NCBI GenBank assembly: GCA_024222455.1
Contig: JAAEPD010000147.1
Location: forward strand, 1 to 64,000
Source: Aureispira sp.
GTDB taxonomy: Bacteria > Bacteroidota > Bacteroidia > Chitinophagales > Saprospiraceae
Direction of reading: 5' to 3'
Length of the DNA stretch: 64,000 bases
Positions 1 to 8,352 of the stretch are shown here, piece by piece. The notes under the pieces are model-generated. The model was not told the DNA's origin, did not search any database, and saw only the letters and a program-made list of their open reading frames with translations. Position 1 is the first letter of the stretch. Every line of letters starts with the position of its first letter. The translations under genes were made by a program, and so were the position numbers.

Positions 1-1
1 A

Positions 2-163
2 CACTATATGCTATCTATGATGATAAATCGTATGACTTGCTTTTGTGTAATTTTTCATCTTGCTAAGATAACCATTTGCAAGGACTTAAGTCTTTTCCGT
101 CTGAAGACGGAGGATTTAAACCATTTAGAGGACATTAAACAATTATTCAATAAAAATCAATAA
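2..163 (+). CDS. Possible 3' end of a gene entering from the left edge
   Basis: A frame open from the left edge runs 53 codons to a TAA at 161-163. Its last part (…FRLKTEDLNHLEDIKQL…) has an acidic/leucine pattern that could be the C-terminus of a real protein, but the first part is rich in Met and Cys and unconvincing. A run this long can arise by chance in AT-rich DNA. A second frame gives 21 codons to a TAA at 64-66. No family is recognised. Confidence 0.3.
   Translation, partial: HYMLSMMINRMTCFCVIFHLAKITICKDLSLFRLKTEDLNHLEDIKQLFNKNQ
96..111. other. Small hairpin upstream of the META-domain gene
   Basis: TCCGTC (96-101) and GACGGA (106-111) can pair across a TGAA loop. There is no strong U-run on either side, so it is only a weak terminator candidate for whatever precedes the window, and it overlaps the possible partial frame 2-163. 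Confidence 0.3.
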
Positions 164-251
164 GCCCATACACCATTTTAGCAAAGTACAGAATCTATGG
201 AAGTATTCTAACTCATTATTATTGAAGAATACACCACTTAAATTAGATAAG

Positions 252-1013
252 ATGTACTCACTAAAAATTGCAATCCTAGTTTTATTTTCAATCAGCATTT
301 TTCACCATAGCCATGCTCAAAAGAGTGAACAAGAAATCCTTGAACTCAATAAGGTCAATAAGGATAAATCTAAATTTACGATGATGAGTAACAGCCTAAC
401 CGAAACAGGAAGTATTGCTGATCAACTTTGGTTGGTTGCCAGTCAAAAAGGAGAAAAAAATGGGCAACCTTGCTTGTTGGTTAAATCGCCAAGAAGCACT
501 ACTTGGACTGAATTAGAAGCCAAAATTGAAGACTTCCGTTATACAGAAGGGTTTGAATATAAAATTATGGTCAAACATGAACAGTTTTCGGATAAATCTA
601 AAGCTGATGAATACAGGTTAGCAGGAGTATTAGAAAAGAAAAAGAAGAAAAGCGATATACGAAAGGCTACAGAACAAGGTACCTTTGATAATACAACTTG
701 GTCTTTTACTCATTTTGAAGGTAAAAAGATAAAAGAGGGATACATCAAGTTCTCCAAACATGGAATTTCTGCCTCTGTAGGTTGCAACTCTATGAGTGGA
801 ATGTCATTCAAAGCTAATCAAAAAAAAGGAACACTTCAATTCACTAATACTGACAATGGAATTATGACTTGTATGGCCTGTTCCGACAGAGCTATGATGA
901 AACGAGAAGATAGGCTATTCCCTCTATTGAAAGAAGTAACCAACTATGAAGCTACAGCAGATAAACTGATCCTAAAAAATGGAAATAAGATTTTAATGCA
1001 ATTGAAACGATAA
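252..1013 (+). CDS. Secreted DUF4377 + META-domain protein
   Basis: Residues 1-23 from ATG 252 form a signal peptide (MYSLKIAILVLF… ending SHAQ); an upstream in-frame TTG at 222 would place ten polar residues before it, so 252 is preferred. The first half resembles DUF4377 (pattern PCLLVK…W..…IEDFRYTEGFEYKI). The second half is a META domain like that of HslJ, with GTFDNTTWSF, GCNSMSG and the TCMACSD motif. META proteins are envelope or lipoprotein-like proteins; HslJ is linked to novobiocin resistance in E. coli. Here the export signal is of the general type, with no lipobox Cys. It stands alone, convergent with the minus-strand AlgJ-like gene. Family assignment is firm, physiological role unknown. 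Confidence 0.85.
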   Translation: MYSLKIAILVLFSISIFHHSHAQKSEQEILELNKVNKDKSKFTMMSNSLTETGSIADQLWLVASQKGEKNGQPCLLVKSPRSTTWTELEAKIEDFRYTEGFEYKIMVKHEQFSDKSKADEYRLAGVLEKKKKKSDIRKATEQGTFDNTTWSFTHFEGKKIKEGYIKFSKHGISASVGCNSMSGMSFKANQKKGTLQFTNTDNGIMTCMACSDRAMMKREDRLFPLLKEVTNYEATADKLILKNGNKILMQLKR

Positions 1014-1035
1014 TAAAAGCTCATCTAATAAAACT

Positions 1036-1070
1036 GGAGCAAGCTAATAATGTTTGCTCCATTTTTATTT
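1036..1070. terminator. Terminator between convergent genes
   Basis: GGAGCAA (1036-1042) pairs perfectly with TTGCTCC (1054-1060), followed on the plus strand by ATTTTTATTT. It lies between the META gene stop and the stop of the minus-strand AlgJ-like gene. Confidence 0.7.
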
Positions 1071-2526
1071 AGTTCTTCTCTGCTTCTTGCTGAAGCACAT
1101 ACTCTACTTCTTGCCTTAATGCTTTTTCTAGGGATATCCCCTTTTCATCAGCTTGTTTCTGAATATGTTCCATCCACTCAGTATTTCTACGAGCTTCTTG
1201 CATTTTATCATAAATAGCTTTCTCTTTTTCCAAAAATACAGGATCTTCTAGTATAAACTCAATCTCTGCTCGCAAAGCATCATCTATACTAATTCCTTTT
1301 GCTGTTGCCTGTTTCTGGATATGAGCCATCCACTCAGGATTCTCTTTGGCCTCCAGTATTTTTTGCTGAATAATAGCCTCTATTCTCACAGATACTTGAC
1401 CTTTAGAGTCTATTAACCATTGGTCTAATTGCTCTATAAATCCCCAAGTAAAATTGCCCAGTGCTGGTGTGGTGAAATAAATACAAACAACATCTTGTTG
1501 CTCTATTGTTGTCCCAAAATCAACCGTTTTGAGATCAACTTGGCCAGGATAAGACTCCTTATTGTAATACCAAAATTGGCTATTGTTATAAATATTCTCT
1601 AAACCACCCCATCTCACAAATCGCCAAAAATAGCTATCCCCTATCGTCAATACCTTAGGCTTATATTTTCCTTCGCTATTGATTACCAAATTAGGATAAG
1701 GCATTGCTCTATTGGGTATATTAAACAACAAATTAAGTGCATGTTCTATATCCGCATCCTCATCTCTCAACTCTTCGCTCCACTCTACCGAATTCCAACC
1801 AAAATCAGTTATATCTTTCCCTAAGGCAGTTTCAATGTTTTTCAACATACTATCCACCACCAAAGCTGCACCATAAGAACTATAATGTATTCCTGTTTTA
1901 GGGTACAATGGATAAGATGTAGTGTCTTTCATTCCCAAAAACCATTCATTGGCATTGATATGGTTTATCCCATATTTTTCAAAACCTTTGGTGTATAACT
2001 TATAATCATTTTTCACGGTATCTATATCAACTTGATGCTCTACAGGCAACAACTCTGCATAGTAATCAATCTTGCTAGGAGCCAACATAATCAAGAAATG
2101 TTTTCCTCTAGCAGCAAGTTCTTTTTGTACTCGTTGAGCAGCTTGCAATCTAGCTTCTGCTTTCACCTCTCCTTCATACCAAAATCCATTGCGATTTTTG
2201 ATATAATCCATCTGAAAAAGATAGCCTTGCTGACCAATTACAGAACCTTTAGCATTAGCATAGGAATATAAAGCATAGTCCAATTGATTATGCAATCGAA
2301 TAAAAGTACTTCTAAATCCAAACGAATTGCCTATGTATTTTTCTTTTTGAACTTGATAGTCTCCCGATAGCCAAGACTTGCTAGAAAGACTGACATCAGC
2401 AGGTGCTTCTTGATGTCCTCCCAAAGGAGCCAGTTCTATTAGATTAGTTGTTTGTTGTAGAATAGGCAAAAACATTAGTATGAGAATGCCTACAAATAGT
2501 CCGTTGACTAGTTTAGTGTTATTCAT
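1069..2526 (-). CDS. AlgJ/AlgX-like SGNH acetyltransferase partner of the MBOAT protein
   Basis: An N-terminal membrane anchor (residues 8-28) precedes an ALGX/SGNH-hydrolase-like domain: 'LAPSKIDYYAELLP' near residue 150, 'GIHYSSYGA' (the Asp/His-x-x-Ser region) near 215, and 'LTIGDSYFWRF' carrying the GDS serine near 295. Proteins of this family act in the periplasm, moving acetyl groups supplied by an MBOAT partner onto exported polysaccharide. That partner is encoded directly upstream with 12 bases between them. The C-terminal tail (residues about 396-485) contains two copies of a 52-residue helical unit ('EWMxHIQKQAxxKGIS…ALRxExE'). I believe related Bacteroidota proteins carry one copy of such a tail, but that is from memory. 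The substrate polymer cannot be inferred. Confidence 0.8.
   Translation of the reverse strand: MNNTKLVNGLFVGILILMFLPILQQTTNLIELAPLGGHQEAPADVSLSSKSWLSGDYQVQKEKYIGNSFGFRSTFIRLHNQLDYALYSYANAKGSVIGQQGYLFQMDYIKNRNGFWYEGEVKAEARLQAAQRVQKELAARGKHFLIMLAPSKIDYYAELLPVEHQVDIDTVKNDYKLYTKGFEKYGINHINANEWFLGMKDTTSYPLYPKTGIHYSSYGAALVVDSMLKNIETALGKDITDFGWNSVEWSEELRDEDADIEHALNLLFNIPNRAMPYPNLVINSEGKYKPKVLTIGDSYFWRFVRWGGLENIYNNSQFWYYNKESYPGQVDLKTVDFGTTIEQQDVVCIYFTTPALGNFTWGFIEQLDQWLIDSKGQVSVRIEAIIQQKILEAKENPEWMAHIQKQATAKGISIDDALRAEIEFILEDPVFLEKEKAIYDKMQEARRNTEWMEHIQKQADEKGISLEKALRQEVEYVLQQEAEKN
1072..1341 (-). repeat. Two-copy 52-residue tail repeat in the AlgJ-like protein
   Basis: Residues 396-447 and 448-485 align: NPEWMAHIQKQATAKGIS / NTEWMEHIQKQADEKGIS, then ALRAEIEFIL / ALRQEVEYVL. 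The unit is predicted helical and lies outside the catalytic domain. Confidence 0.7.
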
Positions 2527-2538
2527 ATCTTATACTAA

Positions 2539-3984
2539 TTAGAATCTATAATAAATAAATGGATTGAACCCTCCTGCAGCAATCACTGAAAGCGAAAAGG
2601 TAAATAGCAATATTGCAATAACAAACATTACCAGTATTTGCCAATTTTTATACTCTCCAAAAAAGACTAAATCTTGTGTTTTCTTAATTGGTTTGAGCAG
2701 TGTACTAAATGCAAAAGCTAAACCTATAAAAAAGATCACAAAAAACTCTGTACTGAATGGCAATGCAATTGCTCTAAAGTCAAAAGCAAATAGTTTTTTG
2801 TAGAAACGAATAGCAACACTTATATCCTCTATTCGGAAGACGACCCAACCCAATACCACGACAAAAAAGGTATAAACCAAGCTAATAATAGTACCTAAAC
2901 GTTCTAATATTTTTTTCAAAAATAGTCGTTCCAACACTAAAAACAAGCCATGATATGCCCCCCAAATAACAAAGCTCCACGAAGCCCCATGCCATAAACC
3001 TGACATCAAGAATACAAACCATAAATTAAAATATACACGACCTTTGCTCTTTACACGGTTTCCACCTAATGGGATGTATAAATACTCTCGCATCCAAGCT
3101 CCCAATGTAATATGCCAACGCCTCCAAAACTCACTAATACTCTTAGAGACATAAGGGTTGTCAAAGTTCTCTGGGAAGGTAAATCCGATCATTCGACCTA
3201 TACCAATAGCCATATCTGAATAGCCCGAAAAATCGAAGTATATCTGTAAAGTATAGGCCAATATACACCACCAAGCAATTGGTGTACTGAGTTGATCCCA
3301 ATTGATGTGTTGTAAACCTTCTACACCTTCCCCCAATATAGAGGCAACAGCTGCTCCCAATACATTCGCAATCAAGACTTTTTTGCCTAAACCAATACAA
3401 AACCTATAGAAACCTAACAATCGATCATTAGCAGTTTCTTTACGCCCTTCAATTTGATCAGCAATAGTATTGAACCGAACAATTGGTCCTGCTATCAACT
3501 GAGGAAACATCATGATATACAACAGATAATCCCACACTCGCACTAGTGGCTTGTGGACTTTTCGGTATACATCTATAGAATAGGTTAAGGTCTGGAAAGT
3601 ATAAAAGGAGATGCCTATAGGTAAGGCTATTTTGAGCCAAGGTACTTGACCTACTCCCATTTGCCCTAGAAGGGCATTAACATTTTCTACAAAAAAATTG
3701 GCATACTTGAAGAAGGCAAGCAAGCCCAAATTTAGGGCTATGGACAACCCCAATAGCAGCTTTTTCCGTTTCTGCTCCTCTGTGTTGTGCATCCACTGAA
3801 CTAGATAAAAATCTAGAAATGTAGACCCCAACAAGAGGAAAACAAACTTTGGTGCGCCCCAACTATAAAAGAACACACTAAACAATAAAACTACTGTATT
3901 CTTAAACTGTTTGGGGCTTAGATAATAACAAACCAAAAACAGTGGAAAAAAATATAGTAGAAAGGTTACGCTACTAAAAACCAT
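2539..3984 (-). CDS. MBOAT family O-acyltransferase (AlgI-like)
   Basis: A polytopic membrane protein of 481 residues, the usual AlgI length. AlgI-type MBOAT features are visible: 'FNSVTFLLYF'-like start (VFSSVTFLLYFFPLFL), 'LPIGISFYTFQTLTYSIDVYR', 'GFTFPENFDNPYVSKSISEFWRRWHITLG', and the catalytic-type His in 'GLWHGASWSFVIWGAYHG'. It transfers acyl groups across the cytoplasmic membrane to the periplasmic AlgJ-like partner downstream. The pair probably forms an operon starting here. Whether the acceptor is an exopolysaccharide, a lipid glycan or a wall polymer is not shown by the context. Confidence 0.9.
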   Translation of the reverse strand: MVFSSVTFLLYFFPLFLVCYYLSPKQFKNTVVLLFSVFFYSWGAPKFVFLLLGSTFLDFYLVQWMHNTEEQKRKKLLLGLSIALNLGLLAFFKYANFFVENVNALLGQMGVGQVPWLKIALPIGISFYTFQTLTYSIDVYRKVHKPLVRVWDYLLYIMMFPQLIAGPIVRFNTIADQIEGRKETANDRLLGFYRFCIGLGKKVLIANVLGAAVASILGEGVEGLQHINWDQLSTPIAWWCILAYTLQIYFDFSGYSDMAIGIGRMIGFTFPENFDNPYVSKSISEFWRRWHITLGAWMREYLYIPLGGNRVKSKGRVYFNLWFVFLMSGLWHGASWSFVIWGAYHGLFLVLERLFLKKILERLGTIISLVYTFFVVVLGWVVFRIEDISVAIRFYKKLFAFDFRAIALPFSTEFFVIFFIGLAFAFSTLLKPIKKTQDLVFFGEYKNWQILVMFVIAILLFTFSLSVIAAGGFNPFIYYRF

Positions 3985-4088
3985 GCCTCTAAAACTCTAT
4001 AAATGTATGCAATATTAATCTCTTTTATCAAAGGCACACAAAATAGACTTTTTTAAGATAAGATGAGTAGTAATCCTAAAAACTTTAG

Positions 4089-4772
4089 CTAAAAGCCATA
4101 GTAGAACCCTATTCTATATTCCCATGGAGCATTGGATAGTGTTGGTATATTTGGATTAAAATACAATACATTAACTAAGATTTCTGTAGTAAATCCAAAA
4201 CCTTTTTCGAATTGTGTAGTATATCCTAATCCTACATTCAGCGCTGGAGCAGAAACCTGTTGGAGTATTCCATTTTGTCCATTATTGCTATTACGGTTAT
4301 CAACTATTCGGCTAGTTGCGTATTCTGCCTCTACATGTGCATAGATTGACTTCAAAGTCCTTACCTGCGTAAAAGGTCTTATTCGAGCAAAGACTCTACC
4401 TCCAAAAACATTATTAGAAAGTTTTGAATAAGAATCAAAGGCATATTCATAAACCCCTCCTACTCCTAAGGAAATAATATTGGCCAAACGATAACCAATA
4501 TAAGGTGATAGACCTACAAAAAAAGTGCGTCCACCAAAGAAGATGCCTAAATCTGTCCCCACAAAAAAGTTTTGTAAAGGAGGCAAAGGTTTACCATTTT
4601 CGTCTACTTTTGGTGTTTTCCGAGGACGTTTTTTAGTTGTCTTATTATTATTGTTATCAACTCGCTCGTCAATTACTTCATCATCATAAACCTCATCGTT
4701 GCCTTGGGCAAAACCATTTTGACTCCCGAACAAGAGAAAACAAAACAAACTGAGTATAACTGTATATTTCAT
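4089..4772 (-). CDS. Outer-membrane beta-barrel protein, unknown role
   Basis: A signal peptide (MKYTVILSLFCFLLFG… FAQ) is followed by an acidic stretch (NDEVYDDEVIDERVDNNNN) and a basic Lys/Arg/Pro stretch, then from about residue 70 alternating aromatic/hydrophobic strands (NFFVGTDLGIFFGGRTFFVGL, SPYIGYRLANIISLGVGGVYEY) ending in FYYGF, an outer-membrane-type C-terminal aromatic. At 227 residues it is the size of small 8-strand barrels. It sits 104 bases upstream of the MBOAT gene on the same strand, so co-transcription is possible. No specific family recognised. Confidence 0.65.
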   Translation of the reverse strand: MKYTVILSLFCFLLFGSQNGFAQGNDEVYDDEVIDERVDNNNNKTTKKRPRKTPKVDENGKPLPPLQNFFVGTDLGIFFGGRTFFVGLSPYIGYRLANIISLGVGGVYEYAFDSYSKLSNNVFGGRVFARIRPFTQVRTLKSIYAHVEAEYATSRIVDNRNSNNGQNGILQQVSAPALNVGLGYTTQFEKGFGFTTEILVNVLYFNPNIPTLSNAPWEYRIGFYYGF

Positions 4773-5235
4773 ATATGCTGTGCGTTTACTACTATTAAAA
4801 CATTAGAACTTTCATCTAGTTTATAAAAATATGTAATTTTAAACATATTCTAAATTTGTAACAACTTTTGTACTAACTTCACAAACCATTACACTAAAAT
4901 ACATTGTTTTTTAATTTTAAACGTTGAAATTAACATAATGGTTAATCAATTAACAACTTAGCACCTTATTTAGGGCAAAAGTATCTAAATTTCTATAAGA
5001 AGTAGAGATACTTACTACCAATGTTTATAGCTTGAATCTTAAATGTTGAATTATTTATAGTAGTAGTTTTGTCCAACGTTAAATGTTATTTGCCCAAAAT
5101 TTCATTTTCAATTATAAGATCCTTTAATCCTACAAAACACCATTGGTATTCCTTAAATTCATTCAACACTAAACATTTTTTCATTCATAATTGGCAATAA
5201 ACATTTAGATGTGTTTGCCTTAGCACCTTATTTTA
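4773..5235. other. Intergenic region between divergent genes (no gene seen)
   Basis: 463 AT-rich bases upstream of both the barrel gene (minus) and the RDD gene (plus). It contains the 15-base direct repeat CTTAGCACCTTATTT at 4957-4971 and 5219-5233, the second copy ending two bases before the RDD ATG, and the inverted repeat AGTATCT (4980-4986)/AGATACT (5006-5012). No open frame with coding character was found. Confidence 0.6.
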
Positions 5236-5760
5236 ATGACAATTTCTGTTTATCATCCCAATTATGCATCTGTATTCAAACGCCTGCAAGCTATGGTGAT
5301 TGATATTGTACTAGTTGGTTTAATTACATTTATGCTCATAGAATTTGGAAATGGTTGGCATCGAAATATTCCTATAATTTCAGATTTCTTGGGTCAATTA
5401 TTTTATGATCCAGAGCCAGCCCAACAAGTCTTCATTTTCATACTATTATTTTTAGCTTATGATGCTAGCCTAAGCAGCTCACCATTGCAAGGAAGTATAG
5501 GAAAAGTAAACTCTAAGATTAGAATAGTAGATTTAGATCATTTACAAATATCTGTATTCAAGGCATTCTTCAGAATTGTACTTAAGTTAATTGTGCTTAT
5601 ACCTGCATTTTATTTATTAGCAGAATGGCCCCAAACTCTTACTAACTCAGTTTATCTTACTGTTGCTTGGTTTTTATTTTTAGGCTTATTTTGGTTGTAC
5701 AGTACTAGATTTCAATTCCCTTATGATTTTTTTGCGCAAACCATAGTTGTTCCTAAATAA
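5236..5760 (+). CDS. RDD family membrane protein
   Basis: The 174-residue protein matches the RDD family pattern: 'ASVFKRLQAMVIDIVLVGL' (Arg and Asp of the first helix), a second helix near 60-80, 'GSIGKVNSKIRIVD…ISVFKAFFRIVLKLI', and a final 'DFFAQTIVVPK' resembling the D…A.T.VV ending. RDD proteins are small polytopic inner-membrane proteins; some take part in Na+/H+ exchange, most are uncharacterised. The stop codon overlaps the 3' end of the convergent gene by eight bases. The start is supported by the conserved RDD helix beginning just inside it. Confidence 0.8.
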   Translation: MTISVYHPNYASVFKRLQAMVIDIVLVGLITFMLIEFGNGWHRNIPIISDFLGQLFYDPEPAQQVFIFILLFLAYDASLSSSPLQGSIGKVNSKIRIVDLDHLQISVFKAFFRIVLKLIVLIPAFYLLAEWPQTLTNSVYLTVAWFLFLGLFWLYSTRFQFPYDFFAQTIVVPK

Positions 5761-6343
5761 CCGAAAAAGTCTTATACTCTGTATATTTATAGTACTTAGG
5801 TCTAGAATCTACCCGAATATGCAGCCAAGACACGCCCAAACCAGCAGTACTCAACCAAATAGGTTTCTGATCATTTAATCTTGCTCGATAAGCTTTTGCA
5901 CAAGTGCGCCACAATTCATTTTTTTGAACTATTGGTGCATTCCTTAACACCTTTGCCAAATGTGTATAATTCTGATTTTCATCAATAGGATAAGGTACAA
6001 TCAGTTGAGCATCGCCACCCAAATTTGGAAAATCAACAATCAACTTATCCTCTTCAAAATGTTCTGCAAACACATGGGGTTCTGCCTTAATACTCAATAA
6101 TGCCCTCCCATAAACTAATACAAACTCAAAGGGTCGATCTAAAGTTGCTTTAGTCATTGGAGGAGTTTCCCAATAAAAAGCTTCAAAATCTACAGCAGAT
6201 AAGAGTTCATTGTAATACATACAAAAGTCCACAGAATGCTCCCACAGATCTAACACCTCCCCAAAAGAAAGTTGCGTACCTTCTTTTAGAAGGTAAAAAT
6301 GCATAGTTTGGTTGTCTATAATCTTTGTTGAGGCAGTCCACAT
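5753..6343 (-). CDS. Cytoplasmic protein resembling the DUF6940 family
   Basis: A 196-residue soluble protein with no signal or membrane segment. The motifs 'FYWETPPMTKATLDRPFEFV', 'PNLGGDAQLIVPYPID' and 'YTHLAKVLRNAPIVQKNELW', ending in 'LSTAGLGVSWLHIRVDSRPKYY', resemble what I recall of DUF6940, a family without known function. It lies 9 bases downstream of the 6353-8176 gene on the same strand and is probably co-transcribed. Its 3' end overlaps the convergent RDD gene by eight bases. Family name moderate, function unknown. Confidence 0.65.
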   Translation of the reverse strand: MWTASTKIIDNQTMHFYLLKEGTQLSFGEVLDLWEHSVDFCMYYNELLSAVDFEAFYWETPPMTKATLDRPFEFVLVYGRALLSIKAEPHVFAEHFEEDKLIVDFPNLGGDAQLIVPYPIDENQNYTHLAKVLRNAPIVQKNELWRTCAKAYRARLNDQKPIWLSTAGLGVSWLHIRVDSRPKYYKYTEYKTFSVI

Positions 6344-6352
6344 AAATTTTGG

Positions 6353-8176
6353 TTATTCTTCTATTTCTATTATTTCTACATAAGGTCTATTCAGCAACAT
6401 TCTAGCATAATAATGTTTGCCATTAGGCGCTGTTAGTAGTTGAGTTCCTTCAGTAGCTGGAGGAGCAGCATAATTAGCCCAAATTTTTTCTTGCTGTTGA
6501 GCATAATTATAAAACTGTGTTTTTATAGGATAAGGCCCTGCTTTTATTTTACCAGCTTTGGTGCAGATCATATATTTTTCTATAGTTTTAATATCCGTCC
6601 AACCAAGTTCGTCAGCCTCTTCTGTAGGGTAAGTCATTTCAGAATAAACAATCAATAAATCATCACCATAGTTCACTATTTTACCAAAAGCTTCATCTGT
6701 ATTTGGAGTATTTGTCAAGTTCACCTTACACAATGGCTCTCCTTCCCTATTCACACCAGCCAAAAACAGGTCATTATAATACTGATCAAAAAAGTATTCT
6801 GACGATCTTCCCTTTACATCTTCTTCTGTATCATAACAAACAAAAGTATTATCCCCATCTACTACAAAATCCCCAATTCGAGTATCAGCCACCTCATTAT
6901 CACCAGCCTTCCCTGCTATTGTCATAAAAGAATTACTCTCATAATCATCATAATCTTCATCCTCCTCTATGTAAGAATCTAAGCCCAGTAAATCATACTG
7001 CAAACCTCTAGGATGAGCATCCCCCAAATTTAAGTAAATTGCACTATTCCCATCTACTTTGACCAACTGCTGAAAAGAATGACTTACAGACCAATCTTCA
7101 TACACTTCCAAATTGCCTTTTTCATCAATAATATCAACACGACTCCCTTGGTGTGCTATACCATCACTGTATAACATTTGAGTAGCATAATGGGCTACTA
7201 ATTTACCAGCCCCATAAGCTAAAGAACCACAGCCCCTATTCGTTTCTACATATATCTGATCGCCCACCTCTTTTGTTTCACGTTTGGTGGTCAACTGAAC
7301 GTCCAATATTTTTTGATGCTGGCGATTATATGTCTGGCAATAAATATAAGAAACACCTTCATTCAAATATTTAGACTCCTTTCCTGTCAATACAGCATAA
7401 CCATCAGGTAAAGCACAAAAAGAGCTTAAATCTAGTCCCTTAAGTTCATGCTCCCAAGTTTGTTTTTTGCTATCGAGATCAAAAGCAGTTACTACAAAAC
7501 CTCTTCGTATAGAATGCCATGCAATCATCAACTCATTTTTGTCATTAATATCCATCCAAGGGCCATTGCCATAAATCTGCCCTATATCACTCAAGGGTGC
7601 TAAAGTTGATTTCACTTTGTTCTTAATAGGTCCTGCAACATCTAAACTCTTGGTATTTGTAGAAGGCTTAGGAGTTGTAGGTTTCTCAATATTTAATCCT
7701 TTTAGATTGATTTTCATAGCATCCAATACAGCTGCCTTATCTGCGGATTTAGCAGATCCCTCAAAACATAAAATTGTTCCCGAAAAAGTTTGAAAAAATA
7801 GTGCTACGCCAAAACCACCTTCATCAACTTGTTCAAGAATCAAGCGCTTAAAAAGATTAGGATTTAGACTAGAAGGGAAATATTTACTCTTTACGGTTCC
7901 AGGCACTTTCATATTCGCTCTTTCCTTCATCGAAAAGTTTTCTGCTGTAGCCAAGCTTAGTTCTAGAGTTTCTCTACTATAAAAAAAGTAGAGTGCTTGT
8001 GCAAACTGGATTTCCTTATAATTAAATGGATTGCCATAATTTACAACAGAACCATTCTCTGCCTCAAACTCATAGATAGTCTCCAAAGTTATCCCATGCA
8101 AAGGAACCTCAAAATTCAGTGTCTGCGCCCAACTAAATTGAGTCAAGAACAAAAACAAAAAGCTTAATCTTATCAT
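6353..8176 (-). CDS. Secreted protein of unknown function, possibly propeller-like
   Basis: The start is placed at the ATG ending at 8176 because MIRLSFLFLFLTQFSWAQ from there is a complete signal peptide; an upstream ATG at 8200 would add eight residues. The mature protein has an N-terminal alpha/beta part (residues about 20-160) and a long beta-rich part with repeated aromatic/Asp strand patterns (WMDINDKNELMIAWHS, WEHELKGLDLSSFCALPDG) that could be a degenerate propeller. Acidic clusters such as EEDEDYDDYE occur near residue 400. It probably forms a two-gene unit with the DUF6940-like gene. No catalytic motif recognised. Confidence 0.6.
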   Translation of the reverse strand: MIRLSFLFLFLTQFSWAQTLNFEVPLHGITLETIYEFEAENGSVVNYGNPFNYKEIQFAQALYFFYSRETLELSLATAENFSMKERANMKVPGTVKSKYFPSSLNPNLFKRLILEQVDEGGFGVALFFQTFSGTILCFEGSAKSADKAAVLDAMKINLKGLNIEKPTTPKPSTNTKSLDVAGPIKNKVKSTLAPLSDIGQIYGNGPWMDINDKNELMIAWHSIRRGFVVTAFDLDSKKQTWEHELKGLDLSSFCALPDGYAVLTGKESKYLNEGVSYIYCQTYNRQHQKILDVQLTTKRETKEVGDQIYVETNRGCGSLAYGAGKLVAHYATQMLYSDGIAHQGSRVDIIDEKGNLEVYEDWSVSHSFQQLVKVDGNSAIYLNLGDAHPRGLQYDLLGLDSYIEEDEDYDDYESNSFMTIAGKAGDNEVADTRIGDFVVDGDNTFVCYDTEEDVKGRSSEYFFDQYYNDLFLAGVNREGEPLCKVNLTNTPNTDEAFGKIVNYGDDLLIVYSEMTYPTEEADELGWTDIKTIEKYMICTKAGKIKAGPYPIKTQFYNYAQQQEKIWANYAAPPATEGTQLLTAPNGKHYYARMLLNRPYVEIIEIEE

Positions 8177-8352
8177 ATTTTGGAAGTTTAAAACCAACAA
8201 ATTTCAATCAAATATAAAACACTTTACCTACAACGTTCTATTCAAGTTATTAGTCTTTTTTTAACAGAAAGAGCTTTCTAGCTATGCAAGATATGAGCAG
8301 ATTTTTTGTAACTTGATGCCCTATTATTATAAGACTAAAGATATACAAAATT

